64,000 nt of DNA from Pseudomonas fluorescens. Lineage in GTDB: Bacteria > Pseudomonadota > Gammaproteobacteria > Pseudomonadales > Pseudomonadaceae. Positions 49,699 through 56,097 of this stretch are shown piece by piece (positions within the stretch are counted from its first letter, which is position 1; every line of letters starts with the position of its first letter). A model generated the notes under the pieces. That model was not told the DNA's origin, did not search any database, and saw only the letters and a program-made list of their open reading frames with translations. The position numbers and the translations under genes were made by a program. The stretch lies in the NCBI RefSeq assembly GCF_902498185.1, contig NZ_CABVIX010000001.1:620001-684000 (forward strand), written 5' to 3'.

Positions 49699-50907
49699 AT
49701 GCAAAGCCACATGTCGAATGCGCAGGCACTGGCGCTGATGGGTCTTGACCTGGAAGCCTATGAGGAACTCATTGGCAATCTCTACGAGGGCGCGCTGGAT
49801 ACCCGCAGGGTTGCGCACTCCCTGCGGCGGCTTCAGGAGATTTTCCAGGCCAACATCGTCACCCTGATCCTGCGTGCGGTGGATGAGCCGTACCTGTCGC
49901 CGATGCTTGCGGTGGGGGACGTGAACGGCGCCGGGGAGATCCAGCACTACGCGTATTACAGCAAGTCCACGCCGTTCAACAGCCTGCCCCTGGACCGCGT
50001 GTTCACCATCGATGACCTGATGAGCGAGGAGCAATGGCTGGGCTCCTCCTTTTACCTGCTGTATTGCCAACCTTACGGGTGCTTCCAGATGCTCGGCGCC
50101 GATATCAGCATGCCCGACGGCGGCAAGCTGCGTTTTCGGGTCAACCGCCGTCGTGAACAGCCCAGGTTCTCTGAGGCGGAACGGGCGTTCTGCGCGATGT
50201 TGGTGCCGCATCTGCGACGGGCCCTGCACCTGCACGCGCTGCTGGACCGCAGTGAGTCGCTCGGGAGCTTGTATTTCCAGGCGATCAATCGGTTGTCGGT
50301 GGCGACCATCGTGCTCGACGAGAGCGGCAGCGTGCTGCAACTGAATCCGGTGGCCAGCAATATTCTCGACAGCAATGACGGGCTCAAGCTGGTGGGCGGG
50401 CGTCTTGAAGCAACCTACCCCAGTGACAACCGCGAGCTGACGCGCCTGGTGCGCAATGCGTTCCAGCGAGCGAGACAGAGCCCTGCCGAGGGTTACAGCG
50501 CCGAAGCCCTGTCGATCTCGCGCCCTTCCGGGCAGGTCAGCCTGGGCGTGGTGGTGGAGTTGATTCCTTCGCAGGAGCGGGTGGAGGGCAGGGGCCAGCC
50601 CACGGTAGTGGTCTATGTGCGCGATGCCGTCGGCAAGTCTCTGGTCAGCGGCATGGCCACCGCCCAGCTGTACAACCTGACCCCTGCGGAAACCGCGCTT
50701 GCACTGGAGCTGGCGAACGGCATGTCGCTTGAGGAAGCGTCCGAAGTGCTGGGTATCCGACGCAATACGGCCCGTGCCCATCTGCGCTCGATCTTCTCCA
50801 AGACCGGCGTACGGCGCCAGACCGAACTGGTGCGCATCCTGCTCAACAGCGTGGTCGCCCTGGGGCCGCCCGGCGCCGTGCCGGCCGGGATGAAGACGGC
50901 GGTCTGA
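49699..50907 (+). CDS. LuxR-type transcriptional regulator 2
   Basis: A 402-residue paralogue of regulator 1 (17818). ATG 49699 has AGGAG 7 bases upstream; ATG 49693 is too close. N-terminal sensory region diverges (about 1-180), the PAS-like segment is conserved (LDESGSVLQLNPVASNIL) and the HTH part RRNTARAHLRSIFSKTGVRR with the following QTELVRILLNSVVALG is identical to that of regulator 1. It lies in an operon with a regulon box, so it can be under its own or its paralogue's control. No autoinducer domain is seen. Confidence 0.86.
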   Translation: MQSHMSNAQALALMGLDLEAYEELIGNLYEGALDTRRVAHSLRRLQEIFQANIVTLILRAVDEPYLSPMLAVGDVNGAGEIQHYAYYSKSTPFNSLPLDRVFTIDDLMSEEQWLGSSFYLLYCQPYGCFQMLGADISMPDGGKLRFRVNRRREQPRFSEAERAFCAMLVPHLRRALHLHALLDRSESLGSLYFQAINRLSVATIVLDESGSVLQLNPVASNILDSNDGLKLVGGRLEATYPSDNRELTRLVRNAFQRARQSPAEGYSAEALSISRPSGQVSLGVVVELIPSQERVEGRGQPTVVVYVRDAVGKSLVSGMATAQLYNLTPAETALALELANGMSLEEASEVLGIRRNTARAHLRSIFSKTGVRRQTELVRILLNSVVALGPPGAVPAGMKTAV

Positions 50908-50913
50908 ATGCGG

Positions 50914-50958
50914 TAGTCCGAGCAGACGATGCCTGGCTTTTGCCGCGCTGACGATACT
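50914..50958 (+). promoter_or_regulatory. Regulon box (TAGTCCGAGCAGACGATG) and -10, second DUF1329
   Basis: Box at 50914-50931, then 21 bases, then GATACT (50953-50958), as at 19051. Lies 6 bases after the regulator 2 stop codon. Confidence 0.78.
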
Positions 50959-50986
50959 GGGCCACCGCTATCGGAAAACCACGGAG

Positions 50987-50994
50987 AACAACAA
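50987..50994 (+). promoter_or_regulatory. Candidate Crc/Hfq site (AACAACAA)
   Basis: AAnAAnAA running from the GGAG ribosome binding site into the ATG of the second DUF1329 gene. Confidence 0.55.
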
Positions 50995-52397
50995 TGACCG
51001 AGCGTACAGACCGCGCTTGCAAGCCTCACGATGACCGTCGCCAGTGGGTACTCGTGGCGTTGCTCCTGGGCAGCCTCGCTGCCGGCCCAGGTCACGCGGC
51101 ACCGGAGGATGTGGCGCGTCTTGGGCAAGAGCTGACCTGCGTCGGCGCCGACAAGCAGGGTAACGCGGATGGCAGCATCGGGCCGTATGTCGGCCAATGG
51201 CTGGGCGTGCCCCCGCATGTGGAGTTCAAGGGGACCGGCCATCATCCGGTCGATCCCTATCCGCAGGAAAAGCCGTTGTTCGTGATCACGGCGGCGAACC
51301 TCGCAGACCATGCAGACTACCTGTCCGACGGCCAGAAAGCGCTGTTCAAGCTGTACCCAGACACCTTCAAGATGCCTGTCTACCCGACGCACCGCGACTT
51401 CCGCTTTGCCGATTCGGTCTGCCAGGCCACCCGCGAGAACGCCAAGGTCGCCAAGTTGGTGGATGACGGCGAGGGGGTCGTCGGCAAGACGGGCGGGGTG
51501 CCTTTCCCGGTACCGCGCAGCGGCCTTGAGCTGCTGAAGAACGCGTCCACCTTCAGCCTGCGCGCCTGGACCGAGGAGTACATTTCCGACAACGCCTACG
51601 TGTTGAAGAACGGTAACGTCAACTGGGGTCGCGTGCATTCGCGCAACCTGGCCCCGGCGCTGCAACCGGGCAAGATCGGCGACACGGTGGGCAACTCCTC
51701 GTTCTACCTCAACGAAACCCTGCTGCCGCAGCGCGACAAGGGCGAGATCAACACCGGCACCGAGTTCTGGAATGACAAGACCGAGCCCCGCCAGAGCTGG
51801 CGCTATGACCCGGGCACGCGCCGCGTACGCCAGTCGCCGGGCTATGGCTTCGACATGGCATTCCCGGGTTCCGGGGGCTCGATCACCGTGGACGAGGTAC
51901 GGCTGTTCAACGGCTCCGGGCAGCGCTACGACTGGAAGATCGTCGGCAAGCGGGAAATGTTCATCCCCTACAACACCTACCGCCTGCACCAGAGCAATCT
52001 CAAGTACGCCGATCTGCTCACCCCAGGGCACATCAACCCCGAGGCCATGCGTTACGAGCGTCACCGGGTGTGGGAGCTGGAAGGCACGCTCAAGCCGGGT
52101 TACCGCCACCTCTATGGCAAACGCAAGCTGTACATCGACGAGGACACCTGGTTCCCGATGCTCGCCGACAACTACGACACCCGCGGCGAGCTGTGGCGCA
52201 CCTCAATGCTCAATTACTTCTACGCCTATGAGAGCCAGGTGCCGCAAGCCGGGGTAGGGCTGTATCACGACCTCAACGCGGGCAGCTACCTGGCCTTCAA
52301 CCTGATCAACGAGCAACGCAACGGCTATGTGCTCAACAAGGGGGGCTTCACCCCGCGCGACTTTGGTCCGGAAGCTGCCCGCCGGGCGGGCCAATAG
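50994..52397 (+). CDS. DUF1329 outer-membrane-associated protein (copy 2)
   Basis: A 467-residue DUF1329 protein with a basic N-region and hydrophobic signal (about 18-34, ending GHAAP). It shares with copy 1 (3123) the start ELTCVGADKQGNADGSIGPY, FKMPVYPTHRDFRFADSVC near 122-140, RRVRQSPGYGFDMAFPG near 276 and DNYDTRGELWRTSMLNYFY near 388. Single-gene unit with box, AAn site and good RBS. Expected role with DUF1302 proteins in handling hydrophobic substrate at the outer membrane, by family association. Confidence 0.88.
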   Translation: MTERTDRACKPHDDRRQWVLVALLLGSLAAGPGHAAPEDVARLGQELTCVGADKQGNADGSIGPYVGQWLGVPPHVEFKGTGHHPVDPYPQEKPLFVITAANLADHADYLSDGQKALFKLYPDTFKMPVYPTHRDFRFADSVCQATRENAKVAKLVDDGEGVVGKTGGVPFPVPRSGLELLKNASTFSLRAWTEEYISDNAYVLKNGNVNWGRVHSRNLAPALQPGKIGDTVGNSSFYLNETLLPQRDKGEINTGTEFWNDKTEPRQSWRYDPGTRRVRQSPGYGFDMAFPGSGGSITVDEVRLFNGSGQRYDWKIVGKREMFIPYNTYRLHQSNLKYADLLTPGHINPEAMRYERHRVWELEGTLKPGYRHLYGKRKLYIDEDTWFPMLADNYDTRGELWRTSMLNYFYAYESQVPQAGVGLYHDLNAGSYLAFNLINEQRNGYVLNKGGFTPRDFGPEAARRAGQ

Positions 52398-52413
52398 CGA
52401 ACAGGCACCGGCC

Positions 52414-52457
52414 TAGTCCATTTGAAGGATGAGCAGCCCGATGGGCTGCTCGATCAT
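52414..52457 (+). promoter_or_regulatory. Regulon box (TAGTCCATTTGAAGGATG) and -10, kshA
   Basis: Box at 52414-52431 with a changed right half (AAGGATG). GATCAT (52452-52457) follows after 20 bases, the same hexamer as for hsaD. Confidence 0.68.
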
Positions 52458-52512
52458 GTCGGACATGGGTTCGTCGCGCATGCACCGCGCGACCCAGAGT
52501 TTCCACCCGAGG

Positions 52513-52523
52513 AAGAACAAGAA
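52513..52523 (+). promoter_or_regulatory. Candidate Crc/Hfq site (AAGAACAAGAA)
   Basis: Perfect AAnAAnAAnAA tract overlapping the GAGGAAG ribosome binding site, ending 1 base before the kshA ATG. Confidence 0.62.
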
Positions 52524-52524
52524 C

Positions 52525-53565
52525 ATGACGAAACTCGCACAATTGAGCATCGAAAGCACCCAGCGCACCCATCGCTATGCGCGCGGCTGGCACTGTCTCG
52601 GTGATGCCCATGACTACCGTGATGGCAAACTTCACACCCTGAATATCTTTGGCACGCGCCTGGTGGCCTTCGCCGACAGCCAAGGCAAGATCAGCATCCT
52701 CGATGCCTTTTGCCCGCACATGGGCGCTGACCTCTCCCAGGGCACCATCGAGAACGACACCGTGGTCTGCCCCTTCCACCACTGGAAGTACGACACCAGC
52801 GGCAAGTGCGTGGAGATCCCGTACTGCAAGCGCATACCGCCCAAGGCCAAGACCCGCAGCTGGTTGACCTGCGAGCAGAACAACCTGTTGTTTGTCTGGA
52901 ACAACCCCGAGGGCCGGCCGCCCAAGGAGGGCGTGGTCATCCCGCACCTCGAGGAGATGGACGACGATGAGTGGATCCATGAGTGGAACATCGACACCAT
53001 GCTTATCGAGACCAACCCACGCGAGCTGGTCGACAATCTGGTCGATGCCCAGCACTTCGGCCCCGTGCACGGTACCCCGACCAAATACTTCGCGAACGTC
53101 TTCGAAGGCCATATCGGGCGGCAGATCTTCCATGGCGATTCGGAGCGCCTGGGTGGCGATCTGATCGCGCCATCGGCCTACTACGGGCCCGCCACCCACT
53201 TCACGCACCTGAGCTCGATGTTCGGCGACGCCCGCGTTCACGCCATCCTGCTCAACAGTCACGTGCCGGTGACGCCCGACAGCTTCCAGCTGCGTTTTGG
53301 CTGCATGGTCAAGCGCGTCCCCGGCTGGAGCGAGGAGCAGAACCGCGAAGTCGCCCAGGCCTATGTGATGGGTAACCGGGCCTCGTTCTACCAGGATGTC
53401 GACATCTGGAAGCACAAGATCCGCATCGACAAGCCGGTGCTGGCGGAGAACGACGGCCCGGTGTACCAGCTGCGCGAATGGTACGAGCAGTTCTTCACCG
53501 ATGAAGACCTGGTGCCGGCGAGCATGGCCGAGCGTCGCGAGATCGTGACCGTCGACGAACGCTGA
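52525..53565 (+). CDS. kshA: 3-ketosteroid 9-alpha-hydroxylase oxygenase (KshA type)
   Basis: A 346-residue Rieske oxygenase. Rieske cluster CPHMG and CPFHHWKYD (C-x-H ... C-x2-H, about 54-80); mononuclear iron motif NLVDAQHFGPVHG near 171-183 gives Asp, His, His. The start at 52525 is supported by RBS GAGGAAG and by the promoter, whose start near 52464 excludes an ATG at 52429. It hydroxylates C9 of androstadienedione-type steroids, which opens ring B. Its reductase KshB is encoded at 25914. Confidence 0.92.
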   Translation: MTKLAQLSIESTQRTHRYARGWHCLGDAHDYRDGKLHTLNIFGTRLVAFADSQGKISILDAFCPHMGADLSQGTIENDTVVCPFHHWKYDTSGKCVEIPYCKRIPPKAKTRSWLTCEQNNLLFVWNNPEGRPPKEGVVIPHLEEMDDDEWIHEWNIDTMLIETNPRELVDNLVDAQHFGPVHGTPTKYFANVFEGHIGRQIFHGDSERLGGDLIAPSAYYGPATHFTHLSSMFGDARVHAILLNSHVPVTPDSFQLRFGCMVKRVPGWSEEQNREVAQAYVMGNRASFYQDVDIWKHKIRIDKPVLAENDGPVYQLREWYEQFFTDEDLVPASMAERREIVTVDER

Positions 53566-53643
53566 GTCGACGGGCAGGCCGGTGTCGACCCCCACCTGTC
53601 GATGCCGGCATGTTCCTTTTGGTGGACCGCAGGAGTGCCGATA

Positions 53644-53796
53644 ATGAAAACAAGAATCCGCCGCGCCTATTGTGTACCTGTTCTGACGTTGCTGATCGTG
53701 CTTTATACGTCGCTGTCGGCGGCCTGGCCGGCCGCCGGGCAGTGCCGGTCATGTGCCGTGATGCCGAGCTTCCAGGGCCTGCAGGCGCTTCGCTGA
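53644..53796 (+). CDS. Small secreted or membrane peptide, 50 residues, unknown
   Basis: ATG with AGGAG 8 bases upstream. MKTRIRRAYCVPVL then a hydrophobic run to about 27 and GQCRSCAVMPSF: a basic N-region, signal/anchor helix and a CxxC pair. Codons 2-4 hold an AACAAGAA tract as in the uptake genes. It lies 78 bases after kshA and 7 bases before a convergent gene. No family recognised. Short length keeps confidence moderate. Confidence 0.45.
   Translation: MKTRIRRAYCVPVLTLLIVLYTSLSAAWPAAGQCRSCAVMPSFQGLQALR
53649..53656 (+). promoter_or_regulatory. Candidate Crc/Hfq site (AACAAGAA)
   Basis: AAnAAnAA in codons 2-4 of the small peptide gene. Confidence 0.35.
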
Positions 53797-53803
53797 GGCG
53801 GCG

Positions 53804-54373
53804 TCAGCGCCCGCGCTTGCGTGACACCTTGGCCTCGATGTTCTTGCGCCCGATTAGCAGGCTGGGCTTTTCGGTCACCGGCTCGTCGGCGAGCCACTTG
53901 TACATCACCAGGCAGTCCACCAGCCCCAGCCGGGCGTGGCGGTAGGCACGCGGCAAGCGCCCCACCGTCTCGAAACCGAGCTTGTGCCACAGGGCCACGG
54001 CCACTTCATTGCTCGCCACCACCGAGTTGAACTGCATCGCCAGGAAGCCTTCCTGGCGCGCCAGCTTTTGCGAGTGCTCGCACATCAGCCTGGCCACTCC
54101 GCGCCCGCGCGCCGCCTCACAGACCATGTAGCCGCAATTGCTCACGTGCCCGCCAGGCCCGGCGGCGTTGGCCTTGAGGTAATAGGCGCCAAGCAGTTCG
54201 CCCTCGGCCTCGGCCACGCGTGCGTGGAGGGGCATCTGCAGCCATAGCTGGCGTGCCTGCTCGATGCTCAACGATGGGTCGAGGGCGTAGGTCTCGCGGG
54301 CCTGGACGATGGCCTGGAAGGTTGGCCAGAAGCGCTCGAAGTCGGCGTCGGTCATGGGGCGAATGTGGATCAT
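53804..54373 (-). CDS. GNAT-family N-acetyltransferase
   Basis: A 189-residue GNAT protein: IHIRPMTDADFERFWPTFQA at the start, acetyl-CoA-binding CEAARGRGVARLMCEHSQ near 98-115, then FNSVVASNEVAVALWHKLGF near 127-146. Substrate unknown. ATG 54373 is chosen because domain similarity starts there; upstream in-frame sequence is the tail of the neighbouring gene in another frame. Marks the end of the catabolic island. Confidence 0.85.
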   Translation of the reverse strand: MIHIRPMTDADFERFWPTFQAIVQARETYALDPSLSIEQARQLWLQMPLHARVAEAEGELLGAYYLKANAAGPGGHVSNCGYMVCEAARGRGVARLMCEHSQKLARQEGFLAMQFNSVVASNEVAVALWHKLGFETVGRLPRAYRHARLGLVDCLVMYKWLADEPVTEKPSLLIGRKNIEAKVSRKRGR

Positions 54374-54399
54374 TGGGGGCTCTCGAGGACGGGCAGGCG

Positions 54400-55299
54400 T
54401 CAGATATAGATGAAGACCAGCAACAGACCCGCTACCACCGCCCACTTTTCCAGGTAATAACGCGTCCGGTTGCGCTTCTTCAGCGCCTTGCCGCGGGCGC
54501 GGATCCTGTAGATGCGGGTGAACAGGCGGTTGATGCCGCCGGTCTTGTCGTTGGCGTCGTTGGGTGCCGCGGCGGCCGCCATGACCTTGCGGCTGAACCA
54601 GCGGTTGAACGCAGAAGCCCAGCGGTACTTGAGCGGCCGCTCGATGTCGCAGAACAGGATGATGCGGTTGTGGTCGGTGGTATTGGCGGCGTAGTGGATG
54701 TAGGTTTCGTCGAAGATCACCCCCTCGCCATCGCGCCACGAATACTTCTGGCCATCCACGTCGATGTAGCAGCCATCGTCGTTGGGCGTGTCGAGGCCCA
54801 GGTGAAAGCGGTAGGAGCCGGCATATGGATCGCGGTGACGCACCAGCTTCGCGCCGGGCGGCAGGGTGGCGAACATGGCCGCCTTGACGGTGCCGATACC
54901 CTGCAACAGCTCGGTGGTGCGAGGGCACAGCTTCATTGCCGAAGGATGGCTTTCGCCGTACCACTTCAGGTAGAAGCGCTTCCAGCCGCTCTTGAAGAAC
55001 GAATTGAAGCCGACATCGTCAAAATTGTCGGATTTCTTGATCTCGCCGACGTGCAGCAGCGCCTGTGCCTCGGCGCGTATCTCCTGCCAGTTGGTCTTGA
55101 GGGGCTGCAGTTCGGGGAATGCCTCCACGGGCAGGTAGGGCCTGGCCGGTAGCCGCGAGCAGAGGTAGAGCAAGGTGTTGATCGGCGCCAGGAAGCTGGA
55201 GTGGTCGCCGAGCTGGCGCGTCAGCTTGTGGCGTACTCGGCCGCGCAGATGCACGTAAGCGATCGAGAACACGAAGAGAAGGACAAGTGCGATTTTCAT
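54400..55299 (-). CDS. lpxO: LpxO-like Fe(II)/2-oxoglutarate lipid A hydroxylase
   Basis: A 299-residue aspartyl/asparaginyl beta-hydroxylase-family protein, the usual LpxO length. An N-terminal membrane helix (about 3-17) and a C-terminal one (about 283-298) frame the catalytic domain with LVRHRDPYAGSYRFHLGL near 155-172 (HxD iron motif), DGEGVIFDETYIHYAANTTD and a distal His/Arg pair. LpxO 2-hydroxylates secondary lipid A acyl chains at the inner membrane. An ATG 33 bases upstream (55332) is possible but less like family starts. The 55300-55533 stretch upstream is AT-richer and probably holds divergent promoters; no gene seen. Confidence 0.83.
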   Translation of the reverse strand: MKIALVLLFVFSIAYVHLRGRVRHKLTRQLGDHSSFLAPINTLLYLCSRLPARPYLPVEAFPELQPLKTNWQEIRAEAQALLHVGEIKKSDNFDDVGFNSFFKSGWKRFYLKWYGESHPSAMKLCPRTTELLQGIGTVKAAMFATLPPGAKLVRHRDPYAGSYRFHLGLDTPNDDGCYIDVDGQKYSWRDGEGVIFDETYIHYAANTTDHNRIILFCDIERPLKYRWASAFNRWFSRKVMAAAAAPNDANDKTGGINRLFTRIYRIRARGKALKKRNRTRYYLEKWAVVAGLLLVFIYI

Positions 55300-55533
55300 G
55301 GGCGGATATGGGGTCGTGTGGCTTTGCGCCATGGCATGAGCCCGCCAGCATAAACAATCGTCCAAAGGGTTTGTAGTAAATGTTATGTCATCAAAGTCAG
55401 ACATTAGTGCTAGTCGCAAAGGTTTGCGTCTCGCTGGCCCGCTCGGGCACGACGGGTGACATAACCCCCAGGCACACGCTTGAGCGTTTCCCAAGGCAGC
55501 GTTGTCCATTGAATCAAGGCCTACCGGCAGAGC

Positions 55534-56088
55534 ATGCAGACCATGGCACTGATAACCCGAGACAAGGGCGAGCCTTTCAAGCGCCTGTTTTTCGCACTCG
55601 ACTGCGCCGAGCCCCAGCGCCGCACGATCGCCCAGTGGCGGCGTGAGCTGGGCCTGCGTAGCGGCAGGCCGGTGCCCACGGAAAATTTTCACCTGACCTT
55701 GCTGTTCCTGGGTGACGTGGACGCCGCTCAGGTGCCTGCCATCTGCGCGGCAGTCGACAGCCTCAAGCTGCCATCGGCGCCGCTGCGCCTGGTACTGGAT
55801 CAGTTGCAGAGCTGGCCACGCGCCAATGTCCTGGTGCTGGCGCCTCAGCAGACCCCGCCGGCTTTGCGCCAACTGGTGTATGCCCTGCAACAGGCGCTGC
55901 TGCCCTTTGGCTTTGCCGGACAGGCCCGCGAGTTCCGCCCGCACCTGACGTTGTCGCGCGAATTCCGCGGCGAAGTGCCGGAAGCCGGCAGCGCGCCCGA
56001 GTTCTTCCTCGCCGCCTGTCACTTCACCTTGTTCGAGTCACGCAAGGGCCGCTACTGGCCCCTCGGCCGGTGGACCCTGGGGCAGTGA
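55534..56088 (+). CDS. thpR: RNA 2',3'-cyclic phosphodiesterase (ThpR/LigT family)
   Basis: A 184-residue 2H phosphoesterase. Both HxTx motifs are present: NFHLTLLFLG near 50-59 and FRPHLTLSREF near 132-142. FFALDCAEPQRRTI near 16 is the family start. ATG 55543 is an alternative. Housekeeping RNA enzyme unrelated to steroids. Confidence 0.88.
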   Translation: MQTMALITRDKGEPFKRLFFALDCAEPQRRTIAQWRRELGLRSGRPVPTENFHLTLLFLGDVDAAQVPAICAAVDSLKLPSAPLRLVLDQLQSWPRANVLVLAPQQTPPALRQLVYALQQALLPFGFAGQAREFRPHLTLSREFRGEVPEAGSAPEFFLAACHFTLFESRKGRYWPLGRWTLGQ

Positions 56089-56097
56089 CCGGCAGGT

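Noticed and set aside
17818..50907. Quorum sensing by the LuxR-type proteins
   Set aside because: Neither has an autoinducer-binding domain and no LuxI-like gene is present. The PAS-like segment and catabolic context fit metabolite-responsive control.
52429..52524. Longer KshA with 32 extra N-terminal residues
   Set aside because: The upstream ATG lies inside the proposed operator and before the predicted transcript start. GAGGAAG precedes the ATG at 52525, where Rieske-family similarity begins.
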